NCBI RefSeq assembly: GCF_022370755.2 | Contig: NZ_CP092364.2 | Location: forward strand, 1,860,001 to 1,924,000 | Length of the DNA: 64,000 nucleotides | Direction: 5' to 3' | Source of the DNA: Mycolicibacterium goodii | GTDB lineage: Bacteria; Actinomycetota; Actinomycetes; Mycobacteriales; Mycobacteriaceae | Shown here: in pieces, positions 11,606 through 20,136 of the stretch | Layout of the letters: each line of letters opens with the position of its first letter | Position numbering within the stretch: position 1 is the first letter of the stretch | Notes under the pieces: model-generated | The model's input: only the letters and a program-made list of their open reading frames with translations | Told to the model about the DNA's origin: nothing | Database searches by the model: none | Translations under genes and position numbers: made by a program

Positions 11606-11695
11606 GGCGGGCTCACTCCGTCTCGGTGACTCATGTGGTTCCCTCCGTGCGAGCGACGCGTCATCGTGATCATCGCCGCAGTCGCCTGTGGTCCC

Positions 11696-11715
11696 ATAGG
11701 GACGAAAGTCCCGAC
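11696..11715. promoter_or_regulatory. DosR box between acetate-CoA ligase and Ddn-like gene
   Basis: AGGGACGAAAGTCCCGA is nearly a perfect DosR palindrome (about 16 of 20), the best match in the window. It lies 91 bp upstream of the ligase start and 107 bp upstream of the Ddn-like start. An overlapping weaker GTCCC half site starts at 11691. Confidence 0.78.
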
Positions 11716-11821
11716 CCTCGCGGTCAGTTGTCAGCTGATCGGCGAGACCTGCCTTAAGTCCCCCGATGCGGGGCCCGGACGGCCCTGGCGGGGTACGTCC
11801 ACTGTCCTTCAGTATCTGCCC

Positions 11822-12232
11822 ATGCCCATCGACTCGAAGGCGCCGCTGCGTGATGCTGTACGCGATTTCAACAAACATGTGCTGAACCCGCTCTTGCTGC
11901 ACGTCGCCGGGCGGAAGCACTTCTATGCATCTGTGATCCGCCATACCGGGCGCATCACGGGGAAGCAGTACGCGACGCCCGTCGTGGCGAACGGCATCGC
12001 AGACGGCTACCTCATCCCGCTGCCCTATGGCACGGGTGTCGATTGGCTGCGCAATGTCCTCGCGGCGAAACGCGCCTCGGTCACCAGCGGTGGTGAGACA
12101 CACGACGTCACCGATCCGCAGGTACTCGACGCGCGTGACGTGATCGGACAGCTTCCGGTACAGCGACAGCGTGTGTACGCCCGGCTGGGGATCGACAAGT
12201 TTCTCAAAGTCTCGGCGGCGCAACAGTCGTGA
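11822..12232 (+). CDS. Ddn-like F420-dependent (split beta-barrel) oxidoreductase
   Basis: A 136-residue protein of the deazaflavin-dependent nitroreductase family. Family features include LLHVAGRKHFYASVIRHTGR, followed by ITGKQYATPVVANGIADGYL, with the G-R-x-T-G-K-x-x-x-TPV core, then a VDWLRNVLAA segment. Relatives such as Ddn use F420H2 to reduce quinones and activate nitroimidazoles. The ATG at 11822 begins the conserved part; the frame is open for 63 codons upstream through the DosR box, so that extension is not expected. It precedes and slightly overlaps the zinc-ribbon gene's open frame. Confidence 0.82.
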   Translation: MPIDSKAPLRDAVRDFNKHVLNPLLLHVAGRKHFYASVIRHTGRITGKQYATPVVANGIADGYLIPLPYGTGVDWLRNVLAAKRASVTSGGETHDVTDPQVLDARDVIGQLPVQRQRVYARLGIDKFLKVSAAQQS

Positions 12233-12249
12233 AAGGTGAGGCGGGACCG

Positions 12250-12858
12250 ATGACGAAGTGCCCGAGGGGACACCTCAATCCTTCCGGCTGGGAGTTGTGT
12301 GGTGAATGCGGCGCTCCCATCGACAGTGATGATCAAGCAGCGGCCACCGAGCAGCAGACAATCGGCCGTCTCCGAACGGTGTGGGCAGCGGCCGGCATCG
12401 TCCTACTCGTCGGTGCGGCGTTCGTCGCAGGAGCCCTTGTGTTCCGCAGCGAACCGCGGCAGATGCCTTCGGTGACGGATCCCGTCGCGGTGCGCGAGTG
12501 GTGGGCAGGCAGCCACGACACGATCTCCGGCCTGCGTACCGCGATCGACGATTCGCGGCGGGCGGTGGAACAACTCGACACCGCGGCGCTGCAACCGGCG
12601 TGCCGCCAGATGCATGATCTGGCCGGCGTCCGACTGCCCGCGCTCTTGCCCTCACCCGATGGCGAGTTGACGAGCGAACTCGCAGCAGCGGCGGGGGACG
12701 CCCATGAGGCTGCCCACATGTGTCTGGCTGCGATCGCTGGGTCGATGAACAGTTACCGCGGTGAATTCGCGGCGACTCTGGATCAAGCCGAGGCGAATCT
12801 GACTGCAGCGCAGGGGATCATCGACGAAATGGTCACCACAGGTGTCTACACGTGCTGA
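12250..12858 (+). CDS. Zinc-ribbon single-pass membrane protein, unknown function
   Basis: A 202-residue protein. The N-terminus is a zinc ribbon, CPRGHLNPSGWELCGECGAP, of the type often found on bacterial membrane proteins. A transmembrane helix follows at about 47-68 (AAGIVLLVGAAFVAGALVF), then an exported helical domain of about 130 residues with four cysteines (ACRQ, MCLA, a terminal YTC). ATG 12250 follows GGTGAGGCGGGA; a GTG at 12229 overlapping the upstream stop is an alternative. It is in one transcription unit with the Ddn-like gene. No function is assignable. Confidence 0.75.
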   Translation: MTKCPRGHLNPSGWELCGECGAPIDSDDQAAATEQQTIGRLRTVWAAAGIVLLVGAAFVAGALVFRSEPRQMPSVTDPVAVREWWAGSHDTISGLRTAIDDSRRAVEQLDTAALQPACRQMHDLAGVRLPALLPSPDGELTSELAAAAGDAHEAAHMCLAAIAGSMNSYRGEFAATLDQAEANLTAAQGIIDEMVTTGVYTC

Positions 12859-12887
12859 ACGCCGTTGTGCGAAGCCGGCGACCGGTC

Positions 12888-13679
12888 CTACCGCGTCACC
12901 AGCACCGACGATGTGGTCCCCTCGAACAGGTGGAACACGTGACGACCGTGCGGCCCGAGGATGCGTGGCAGGTCGGCGATCTCCGATTCACCTATCACCG
13001 CGAGCTGGACCGGCTCGTCGTGCCGCCTCAGAAAGCGGGCGACATCGCTCCTGTCGGTGATCGGGTAGATGTGTAAATCGGGATGTCGGAGTTGTATTGT
13101 CTTGACCTGGTTGAGAAATGCGTGGCCGTCGCGGTGATCCCCGAGTGCCAGAACCGGTGCCTGTCGCAATTGCGCCTCGGCCATCGCTGATTCGACGACG
13201 TGATCCTCGGCTGGGTTCTTCACGGCGAAGACGATCCAGCGCACGGGTGAATCGTCCTCCTGCGTGCGGATGACGGCCACCGGGCACGAGGCGCCTTCGG
13301 CAACCTCCAAGGCGGTTGACCCGAGAATCGACTCGGCGTAGCGGCCGATGCCCACAGATCCGATGCACAACATCGCTGCACGGCCGGACTCGTCGATCAG
13401 CGCGCGCCTCGGCGGTCCGTCCACCAGCGCGGTTTCGACCTTGACCTCGCTGTAGCGCCGGTTCACCTTGATCTGGGCGGCCGACAGGGCGTTCTGTCCG
13501 CGGCGGACATCGTCGTAATAATCGTCCGCCGAAGGATGTGAAGACTTGGTGGCATACACCAAACGCAATGGAACGTGCCGGGACTCGGCTTCGACAGCCG
13601 CCCATTGGGCAGCCTTCACGGCCGCCTCGGATCCGTCGATACCGACCACGATCGGTGCGGAAGTCTCTGGTTCCAACAT
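12888..13679 (-). CDS. Universal stress protein, divergent two-domain type
   Basis: A 263-residue protein. The first UspA domain is recognisable (IVVGIDGSEAAVKAAQWAAVEA ends in an imperfect ATP motif, IGSVGIGRYAESILGSTAL). The second is shortened and lacks the G-x2-G-x9-GS signature, so only the first is likely to bind nucleotide. The start follows GGAG five bases upstream, and a DosR box begins 62 bp upstream. It is convergent with the zinc-ribbon gene (29-bp gap) and divergent from the membrane protein at 13911. Confidence 0.88.
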   Translation of the reverse strand: MLEPETSAPIVVGIDGSEAAVKAAQWAAVEAESRHVPLRLVYATKSSHPSADDYYDDVRRGQNALSAAQIKVNRRYSEVKVETALVDGPPRRALIDESGRAAMLCIGSVGIGRYAESILGSTALEVAEGASCPVAVIRTQEDDSPVRWIVFAVKNPAEDHVVESAMAEAQLRQAPVLALGDHRDGHAFLNQVKTIQLRHPDLHIYPITDRSDVARFLRRHDEPVQLAVIGESEIADLPRILGPHGRHVFHLFEGTTSSVLVTR

Positions 13680-13740
13680 CTCGGCTCCTACCCGCGTATC
13701 AACTGGCGCGTTCGAGCGTATCGGCGGTGAACCATTGCCG

Positions 13741-13760
13741 ATGGTGACCTAAGTCCCGGT
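13741..13760. promoter_or_regulatory. DosR box upstream of the divergent USP and four-TM protein
   Basis: GGTGACCTAAGTCCCGG gives about 15 of 20 consensus matches. It lies 62 bp upstream of the minus-strand USP start. A weaker copy at 13762-13781 (about 11 of 20, with ATGGTCCTC) starts 21 bp later, forming a tandem pair. Confidence 0.7.
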
Positions 13761-13811
13761 AATTGCGCCGATGGTCCTCTGGCCGCGGAGAAACGACAAA
13801 TGCCCATGTGA

Positions 13812-13831
13812 GCGTGGACTTCGGTCCCTTA
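13812..13831. promoter_or_regulatory. DosR box upstream of the four-TM protein
   Basis: TGGACTTCGGTCCC matches about 13 of 20 consensus positions and closely resembles the hspX box at 32152. It lies 80 bp upstream of the ATG at 13911 and may serve that gene separately from the box at 13741. Confidence 0.55.
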
Positions 13832-13910
13832 CGACGGCGTTGCGCCGGTGGTCGAATGGGTCAGGCGGATGTCAGTCGTGGCGTCCCCGGATTTCAGGAG
13901 GTTCAGTGTC

Positions 13911-14381
13911 ATGAGTACTGCGTTTCACGTCGAGAACCGGACGCAGGGCTTCGCGCGTGTGCTCGGTCCGTATCTCGTCATTGTCGCTGTCGTGGCGTTG
14001 GTACACGCGTCAGACATGCCGGCCTTGGTCACCGAATTCGGAAGAAACCCGATCTTGTCCTGGGTGTCCGGAGCCTTCGTACTGTTGAGCGGCCTCACCG
14101 TGGTCGCGTTGCACCAGAGGTGGCACGGGGTCGCGGCCATCGTGGTATCGGTCCTAGGTTGGCTTGCGACACTGAAAGGTGTTCTACTGCTGGCCATACC
14201 GCAGTCCTACGCGGCATTCGGCGAGTTTATGGTACGGACCGCTGTGTGGTGGCAGGTCCTCATGGTCGCGGTGGGCGTGCTGGGGCTGTTCCTGACCTAT
14301 GCAGGCTGGGCTCCGGCGAATGAGCCTCGCGCGGCGCGCACAGTCAGCGGACCCGCGCCGGATCTGCCGAGCGCTGCGTGA
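13911..14381 (+). CDS. Four-transmembrane protein, unknown function
   Basis: A 156-residue integral membrane protein with four hydrophobic helices (about 15-32, 48-65, 72-92 and 110-130 by eye) and a short cytoplasmic tail. ATG 13911 follows AGGAGG at 9 bases; longer in-frame starts (13848) would place the promoter box very close. It contains IVAVVALVHASDMPALVTEFG, which I do not recognise as a named family. It is coupled by a GTGA overlap to the downstream frameshifted USP gene and sits under a DosR-like box, so dormancy-linked membrane function is the only inference offered. Confidence 0.72.
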   Translation: MSTAFHVENRTQGFARVLGPYLVIVAVVALVHASDMPALVTEFGRNPILSWVSGAFVLLSGLTVVALHQRWHGVAAIVVSVLGWLATLKGVLLLAIPQSYAAFGEFMVRTAVWWQVLMVAVGVLGLFLTYAGWAPANEPRAARTVSGPAPDLPSAA

Positions 14382-15276
14382 GCGCGGCGGATTCGGATGC
14401 ACCACATGGCATCGTCGTCGGGGTCGACGGATCGTCCTGGTCGCAGGCTGCCGTCAGATGGGCCATGGCCGAGGCGACCCTGCGAGGCGTCGACCTCACG
14501 ATCGCACATGTCATCACACCGTTGAGCGCTTCGACGCTGTTGTGGCCCGGGGACGAATTCCTGAGGAGGTCCTGGCGATCCAGGACAACGATGCCCGCAG
14601 GGCGATCGCGGACGCGATCAGGGTCGTGCAGGAGAACCTCACCGGCCCTTCTCGGCCACAGGTGCGGAGCGAGGTGCTGCATGGCGGGGTCGTGCCGATT
14701 CTGACCGGGTTGTCCAGGTCCGCCGAACTGATGGTCGTCGGTCCTCGGGGCCGGAACGAACAGCACCGTCGGTTGTTGGGAACCGTCGCCAATGGGTTGA
14801 TCCACCATGCCTGTTGCCCAGTTGCGATCGTCCACGAAACGGGCGCTGCCCGAGAATCGGCCCGGCCTCCGGTGTTGTTGGGCACCGACGGGTCACCGGC
14901 CTCGGAGCTTGCGACGGAAATCGCCTTCCGGGAGGCCGTGCTGCGCGGTGTGGATCTGGTGGCACTTCACGTGCTGGTCGATTCGGACATGTCCGGGCTT
15001 TTCGCCGCGGAGTGGTCTGCTCTACAAGCTGTGGTACAAAAGCCCATCGCCGAGCGCCTGGGTGCCTGGGAGGAACGGTATCCCGGGGTCTCGGTCAACC
15101 TCGAGGTTCAGTTCGACCGGCCGGCGGACGCGTTGATCGCCGCCTCCGAAGGCGCCCAGTTGGTGGTTGTGGGCAGCCGAGGCCGAGGCGGGTTCACCGG
15201 AATGCTGCTGGGCTCGGTGAGTTCCGCGGTTGCCCAAGAAGTTCGCGTGCCGGTCATCGTTGCGCGGCCGAGGTAG
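14378..15276 (+). pseudogene. Universal stress protein interrupted by a -1 frameshift
   Basis: The gene begins at GTG 14378, overlapping the upstream stop (GTGA), and reads GIVVGVDGSSWSQAAVRWAM ... HVITPLSASTLLWPG in one frame. It then continues without similarity loss in the next frame from about 14553 (IPEEVLAIQDNDARRAI ...) to the stop at 15276. The rest has a complete first-domain motif (VVGPRGRNEQHRRLLGT) and a full second domain (VLLGTDGSPAS ... VVGSRGRGGFTGMLLGS). One base appears missing around the CCCGGGG run at 14546-14552. Joined, it would be a normal ~300-residue tandem USP. It may be a true mutation or a sequencing error. Confidence 0.8.
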
Positions 15277-15610
15277 CGGCGCCGGCGGGGGAACTGCGGA
15301 GTGGGAACTGGCGGATCTTGTCGACAGGAAGCCGCGGCCGCTGCGGGGTGACAGCATCGCCGCGGGGGTAGAAGCCTTCTCGCGCGAGGCGGCCTCGGAC
15401 TCAGGTTGCGCTGTGCAGGGGATGGATGATGTGTGCGCAGCATTGTGTGACCGGGACGTCGAGACGCTTTTGTCCGCGAGTTGGCGGATGAGACCGTGGT
15501 GACAGGCGGTGACCGGTGCATTGTGGCGGTGGACGCCGATGCGTTGTCATTGCCTGGGTGAACCGGTGAGACGGGTGGCCAGGGCAGATGAGGGAATGAA
15601 CGGCACCGGT
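15277..15610. other. Intergenic stretch without recognisable gene
   Basis: These 334 bp separate the frameshifted USP from the convergent GNAT gene. Short open frames exist on both strands, but none has a convincing start or family resemblance. A plus-strand frame from about 15451 to 15564 (RELADETVVTGGDRCIVAV) has fairly protein-like composition and could be a decayed remnant. No RNA gene or clear terminator was seen. Confidence 0.5.
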
Positions 15611-16138
15611 TCACACGTTGGCCCGATCGAGGTCGATCTCGATATGGATCACGGTTCCTTCGAGATGACGTGAACAGGGCCAGCCGGCGTCGGTGATCAC
15701 GTGGAGCATCGAATAGTTCTCCGCGAGCACCTCAGCGACCAGATGGTCGATGCCGTTGCGCTTCGCGGCTCTTCCGAGCTGCAGGAGCAGCGCCGTGCCC
15801 ACTCCGCGGAAATGTTCTCCATGGGCGACAACCACGGCGACCTCCGCGTAGCCCTGCTGCCGCGTCGACTTGACGTAGTTCGCCACCCCGAGTAGACCCT
15901 CGGAGTCGAAAGCGCCGACTGCGTACTGATCAGGCGACAGTTCCGTGAGCGACCGTGCCCACTTCTGCAGATCCGCCGGATGCACGGTGAAGAACCGCAG
16001 ATAGCGTTCCTCCTCCGTCAATGTCTGGTGAAGGGCCATCACCCGGTCCGAATCGGCAGGCGCCAGCGGGCGTATGACGATGACCGTCCCATCCGTGAGG
16101 ATGGCGTGCGACGCCTGCTGGGAAAGATGCCCGTCCAT
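15611..16138 (-). CDS. GNAT-family N-acetyltransferase
   Basis: A 175-residue single-domain GNAT. The acetyl-CoA-binding motif A is AEVAVVVAHGEHFRGVGTALL, with the R/Q-x-x-G-x-G/A pyrophosphate loop as FRGVGTA. The N-terminal TDGTVIVIRPLAPADSDRVMALHQ and SEEERYLRFF-like segment resemble the GNAT module of mycobacterial protein acetyltransferases (Pat) that act on acyl-CoA synthetases and USPs. A cyclic-nucleotide domain is absent. It is the second gene of an operon with the USP upstream (9-bp gap). Protein acetylation is a guess; a small-molecule substrate is equally possible. Confidence 0.85.
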   Translation of the reverse strand: MDGHLSQQASHAILTDGTVIVIRPLAPADSDRVMALHQTLTEEERYLRFFTVHPADLQKWARSLTELSPDQYAVGAFDSEGLLGVANYVKSTRQQGYAEVAVVVAHGEHFRGVGTALLLQLGRAAKRNGIDHLVAEVLAENYSMLHVITDAGWPCSRHLEGTVIHIEIDLDRANV

Positions 16139-16147
16139 GCGTTCGGC

Positions 16148-16960
16148 TCAGTGAACGACCAGGATCGAATGTCCGCCGGATCCGATGATCCGGGCCACCG
16201 AAGCGCCGTCGACGCGGCCGACGACGATCATCTCCACCAAATCATCGATGCGGTCGGACAGATCACCGGTGATCACTTGAGGTATTCCATGAGGTGAGAC
16301 CACTGGCCGAACGACGACATCTGGATAACACCGCGTCCACCTGTCGATGCGTTGCCCGATATCGTCGCGATGGATGTCGCCGAAATGACGGGACTGGATA
16401 TCGACGGCAAGAATCGGAAGACGACGCAATCTCGCCTCCTCCATCGCCGCTTCGATCACCGGTTCGTTGTCCGCGCGGCCTTCGACGCCGACCAGGATCC
16501 ACCCAGGGCGTGCCGCCGGTTCGCGCTGCTTTCCGATGATGGCCACGGGACACTGGGCGTTACGGGCAATCGCTGCTGCGGTGGCGCTCAATGGTGCACC
16601 GTCTGCGCAGGCGATTTCCGCCGTGCCCAGACAGATCATCGTTGCATGGCTCGATTCTTCGATCAGCGCGGACTCCACTGGTCCCCAGAGGATTTCGGTT
16701 TCCAGCTTCACCGGGATCTCGGTGGCCTCCACTGCCGCCGTCGCCTCGCGCAGCGCGGACTCGGCATATTGCGTGTCCAAGCGCAGCCGGTCTGCGTACG
16801 TTGCGGGCTTCTCGGCGTCGACGTCGCGCACCTCGATGACGTGGACGATGCGAAGCGGAACATCGCGATTCACTGCTTCGCGTACGGCCCATGTCGCCGC
16901 GCGGAGCCCGGCATCGGACCCGTCGACACACACGACGACCGGTGTTGGCGCCCGCCACAT
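16148..16960 (-). CDS. Universal stress protein, divergent two-domain type
   Basis: A 270-residue protein with two UspA-like domains: VVVCVDGSDAGLRAATWAVREA at the start and WILVGVEGRADNEPVIEAAM in the middle. The ATP signatures are imperfect (CLGTAEIACADGAPLSATAA; VVGRVDGASVARIIGSGG), so nucleotide binding is uncertain. I chose ATG 16960, preceded by GAGGAG at 7 bases; the frame is open a further 162 codons without similarity. It forms an operon with the GNAT and is divergent from nrdZ, with a tandem pair of weak DosR boxes between them. Confidence 0.88.
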   Translation of the reverse strand: MWRAPTPVVVCVDGSDAGLRAATWAVREAVNRDVPLRIVHVIEVRDVDAEKPATYADRLRLDTQYAESALREATAAVEATEIPVKLETEILWGPVESALIEESSHATMICLGTAEIACADGAPLSATAAAIARNAQCPVAIIGKQREPAARPGWILVGVEGRADNEPVIEAAMEEARLRRLPILAVDIQSRHFGDIHRDDIGQRIDRWTRCYPDVVVRPVVSPHGIPQVITGDLSDRIDDLVEMIVVGRVDGASVARIIGSGGHSILVVH

Positions 16961-17034
16961 GACCGCACTCCTCACCCTGCTGTGAACGCTGTATACGTCT
17001 CGGTAGCACCGTAACCGAAGTGCGGCCCGCACCG

Positions 17035-17075
17035 CCGGTGTCATTGGTCCCTCGTAGGGTGCCGAAGGTCCCACG
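17035..17075. promoter_or_regulatory. Tandem DosR-box-like pair between USP and nrdZ
   Basis: Two imperfect boxes, 17035-17054 (ending TTGGTCCC) and 17056-17075 (GGGTGCCGAAGGTCCC), each match about 11 of 20 positions and start 21 bp apart. They lie 75-115 bp upstream of the USP start and 106-146 bp upstream of nrdZ. Each alone is weak; the spacing adds support. Confidence 0.42.
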
Positions 17076-17180
17076 ACCGGCGTGTTCGGGCGAAACCATC
17101 GGCGCGGGCGGCGCGAGATGGAAAGATTCACATGACGGTCATCGTGCCGGGACGACGCAGCCACGAGACGGGAGGCAGCG

Positions 17181-19271
17181 ATGGCGCGAACAGCCACCTC
17201 CGGATGGCCGACGACGGTGCGGCGACGGGACGGCCTGCTCGTTCCGTTCGATGTTCGCAGAATTGAGGTCGCAGTCGCGCGGGCAGCCCGCGAGGTGTCC
17301 TGTGACGACCGGGATATGCCGCTGACGGTGGCGACGGGCGTCGCCGAGGCGCTAGGGCCCGGCGTCGCGCATGTCGAGAAGATCCAGGACATGGTGACGG
17401 CGCGACTCGGTGAGGCGGGGCTCGACGACGTCGCGCGTGCGTACACGGTCTACCGCCAGCGTCGTGCCGACCTTCGGACGGCGAAATCGCTTCTGGGCGT
17501 GCGGGATGAGTTGAAGCTGAGTCTCGCCGCGGTGACGGTGCTCCGCGAACGGTACCTGCTTCGTGACGCCGACGGCCAACCCGCCGAATCGACCGGTGAA
17601 ATGATGGATCGTGCGGCCGGATGGGTTTCCCAGGCGGAGGACACCTACGCCAAGGGCGCATCGGCCGAATGGGGCGAACGTTACTCGGCCCTGCTGCGCA
17701 GGCTCGAATTCCTGCCCAACTCGCCGACGCTGATGAATGCCGGTACCGAACTCGGCGTGCTCTCCGGCTGCTTCGTGCTTCCGGTCGAAGATTCGCTGCA
17801 GTCGATTTTCGCCACCCTCGGGCACGCCGCCGAGGTACAGCGCTGCGGCGGCGGTACGGGCTACGCGTTCGGGCATCTGCGGCCCGCCGGTGACCCCGTG
17901 GCGAGCACCGGGGGTACAGCGAGTGGACCGTTGTCGTTCATCGGGCTCTATGACGTTGCGGCCGATGTGGTCTCGATGGGAGGCCGGCGGCGTGGAGCCT
18001 GCATGGCTGTCCTCGACGTATCGCACCCCGATGTGTACGAGTTCGTAGCCGCAAAGGTTGACGATCCGGCGGCACTCGCGCATTTCAACCTGTCGGTCGG
18101 TGTCACGGACGCCTTCATGCGGGCAGTCCAACGCGGCGGCACACACCGCCTGGTCAACCCGCGAACCGGGAAGACCGTCGCTCGCGTGCCTGCCGTGGAT
18201 CTCTTCGACGTGATATGCAGGTCCGCTCACGCGTGTGGTGATCCGGGGCTGGTGTTCCTGGACACCGTCAACCGGGCCAACCCGGTACCGACGCGGGGCC
18301 ACATCGAAGCGACCAATCCATGCGGTGAGGTGCCCTTGATGCCTTATGAGTCGTGCAATCTCGGCTCGATCAATCTGGGCCGGATGGTGACCGCGGGACG
18401 TGTCGACTGGCACCACCTTGCCGAGGTCACGGCGGTGGCGGTGCGGTTTCTCGACGACGTCATCGACGTCAGTCGCTTCCCGATTCAAGAGATGAGAGAT
18501 GCTGCGCTGGCGACTCGCAAGATCGGTCTCGGCATGATGGGGCTCGCGGAACTGCTGGCCACGCTGGGCATTCCGTACGACAGCGATGAAGCAGTACGCC
18601 TGGCAAGCCGGATCACGGGTCATATCCAGCGGGCGGCGCATGCCGCCTCCGAACAGTTGGCGGCACAGCGCGGTCCATTTCCGGATTTCCGTTCGAGTCG
18701 ATTCGCCGGTTCCCGGCCACGACGGAACGCACAGGTGACGTCGGTTGCTCCGACCGGCACGATCTCGCTCGTGGCCGGCACCACGGCCGGGATCGAGCCG
18801 ATGTTCGCGATCGCGTTCACCCGCGGGATAGTGGGCCGCGTGCTCCTCGAGGTCAACCCCTGTTTCGACCGCCTCGCTCGCGATCGGGGTTTCTACCGCG
18901 AGGATCTGATCGCAGAGATCGCGCAGCACGGCGGGGTCCGCCGCTTCCCGGGGGTGCCGGCCGACGTCCGCGCGGCGTTTCCCATCGCGGCGGAGATCAC
19001 GCCGCAGTGGCATCTCCGGATGCAGGCAGCGGTGCAGAAACATGTTGACGCAGCGGTGTCCAAGACGGTCGATCTCGCCCCCGAGGCGACGGTCGCTGAC
19101 GTCCGGGAGACGTACCTGGCAGCGTGGAAGGCAAAAGTGAAGGGTATCACCGTGTATCGATACGGGAGCCGTCGAGAACAGGTGCTGACCTACGCCGCGC
19201 CGGTGCCCGCGCTGACGCAGGCTGCCCCCGCGTTCAGTGGAGGTTGCGTAGGTCGGGTATGCGAGTTCTGA
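17181..19271 (+). CDS. nrdZ: Class II (adenosylcobalamin-dependent) ribonucleotide reductase NrdZ
   Basis: A 696-residue protein, near the 692 of M. tuberculosis NrdZ (Rv0570, a DosR-regulon member). An ATP-cone-like region comes first (about 10-95: TVRRRDGLLVPFDVRRIEVA), then the RNR barrel with LPNSPTLMNAG, the cysteine in VLSGCFVLP, the radical-site loop TNPCGEVPLMPYESCNLGSIN and the APTGTIS substrate loop. The C-terminal CVGRVC pair should be the shuttle cysteines. It makes deoxyribonucleotides without oxygen, useful in hypoxia. ATG 17181 follows GGGAGG. Upstream is the tandem DosR-like pair. Confidence 0.93.
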   Translation: MARTATSGWPTTVRRRDGLLVPFDVRRIEVAVARAAREVSCDDRDMPLTVATGVAEALGPGVAHVEKIQDMVTARLGEAGLDDVARAYTVYRQRRADLRTAKSLLGVRDELKLSLAAVTVLRERYLLRDADGQPAESTGEMMDRAAGWVSQAEDTYAKGASAEWGERYSALLRRLEFLPNSPTLMNAGTELGVLSGCFVLPVEDSLQSIFATLGHAAEVQRCGGGTGYAFGHLRPAGDPVASTGGTASGPLSFIGLYDVAADVVSMGGRRRGACMAVLDVSHPDVYEFVAAKVDDPAALAHFNLSVGVTDAFMRAVQRGGTHRLVNPRTGKTVARVPAVDLFDVICRSAHACGDPGLVFLDTVNRANPVPTRGHIEATNPCGEVPLMPYESCNLGSINLGRMVTAGRVDWHHLAEVTAVAVRFLDDVIDVSRFPIQEMRDAALATRKIGLGMMGLAELLATLGIPYDSDEAVRLASRITGHIQRAAHAASEQLAAQRGPFPDFRSSRFAGSRPRRNAQVTSVAPTGTISLVAGTTAGIEPMFAIAFTRGIVGRVLLEVNPCFDRLARDRGFYREDLIAEIAQHGGVRRFPGVPADVRAAFPIAAEITPQWHLRMQAAVQKHVDAAVSKTVDLAPEATVADVRETYLAAWKAKVKGITVYRYGSRREQVLTYAAPVPALTQAAPAFSGGCVGRVCEF

Positions 19272-19273
19272 TC

Positions 19274-19293
19274 GTGGTGACTTTCGGCCCTGT
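19274..19293. promoter_or_regulatory. DosR box upstream of rafH
   Basis: GGTGACTTTCGGCCC matches about 12 of 20 consensus positions. It ends 63 bp before the ATG at 19356, matching the box-to-start spacing at hspX and the nitroreductase gene. Confidence 0.5.
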
Positions 19294-19355
19294 GGCGACG
19301 CTGCTCCGCGGTATGGACTTGAACCATGCGTCAGCGAACAGAGCTACCAGAGGTC

Positions 19356-20132
19356 ATGGACGTCGATGTGTCAACCGACGGGGCGCTTCCCGGTGCCGCC
19401 GACTATGCACGCCAGAAGATCGGTGGGCTCTCCCGGCGCACGCACAGACCGGTGCTTCACGCGCGTGTGAGGCTCACCAGGCACGAAGATCCCGCGGTCG
19501 AACGGCCGGTCATCGCACAAGCCAATCTGGACGTCAATGGTCGACAGGTGCGCGCTCAGGTCGAGGGGTTGAACGCGCGCGAGGCGATAGACCGACTGGA
19601 AGCACGGCTGCGGTCGCGACTCGATCGCATCGCCGAGCACTGGGAGGCACGCCGTGGCGGTGTGCCCGCCGAGCGCGGGGGTGAGTGGCGCCACGAATCG
19701 GAACCGACGCGGCGACCGGGTTTCTTCCCGCGTCCGCCCGAGCAGCGCAGGATCATTCGGCGCAAGTCGTTCAGCATGGTGCCGTGCACGGTGGACGACG
19801 CCGCGCTGGAGATGGAGATGCTCGACTACGATTTCCATCTCTTCACCGAAAAGGACACAGGATTCGCCGCGGTTCTGTACAAAAGCGGTCCCACCGGCTA
19901 CCGGCTGGTACTCGTGACCCCCGTTCCTGCGGAAGAACTGAGCCCGTTCGAGCAACCGATAACGATCAGCACCCATCCGGCGCCATGTCTCACCCAGCGC
20001 GACGCCGTCGAGCGTCTCGGTCTGCTGGGTCTGCCGTTCCTCTTCTACATCGATGCGGCCGAGGGCCGTGCCAGCGTCATATATCGCCGGTACGACGGGC
20101 ACTACGGGTTGATCACCCCTGCGGACGGCTAG
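19356..20132 (+). CDS. rafH: Hypoxia ribosome-associated/hibernation factor RafH (Rv0079-like)
   Basis: A two-domain hibernation factor of about 258 residues. The N-terminal HPF/S30AE-like domain (about 1-105) includes RVRLTRHEDPAVERPVIAQA and repeated VNGRQVRAQVEG. The C-terminal domain has MLDYDFHLFTEKDTGFAAVL and LPFLFYIDAAEGRA ... RRYDGHYGLITPADG, closely paralleling the DosR-regulon protein Rv0079. In M. smegmatis RafH is induced by DosR and stabilises ribosomes in hypoxia. An ATG at 19326 would add ten residues; 19356 gives the remembered length and normal distance from the DosR box. Confidence 0.9.
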   Translation: MDVDVSTDGALPGAADYARQKIGGLSRRTHRPVLHARVRLTRHEDPAVERPVIAQANLDVNGRQVRAQVEGLNAREAIDRLEARLRSRLDRIAEHWEARRGGVPAERGGEWRHESEPTRRPGFFPRPPEQRRIIRRKSFSMVPCTVDDAALEMEMLDYDFHLFTEKDTGFAAVLYKSGPTGYRLVLVTPVPAEELSPFEQPITISTHPAPCLTQRDAVERLGLLGLPFLFYIDAAEGRASVIYRRYDGHYGLITPADG

Positions 20133-20136
20133 TGGG

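Noticed and set aside
12842..13076. Two short plus-strand frames between the zinc-ribbon and USP genes
   Set aside because: They lie opposite the USP coding region and show no independent signal.
15451..15564. Plus-strand frame with protein-like sequence (RELADETVVTGGDRCIVAV) after the USP gene
   Set aside because: No start codon context, too short, no family recognised; mentioned only within the intergenic entry.
17352..19043. 563-codon minus-strand open frame opposite nrdZ
   Set aside because: Antisense shadow of a strongly conserved gene; no start signal or similarity.
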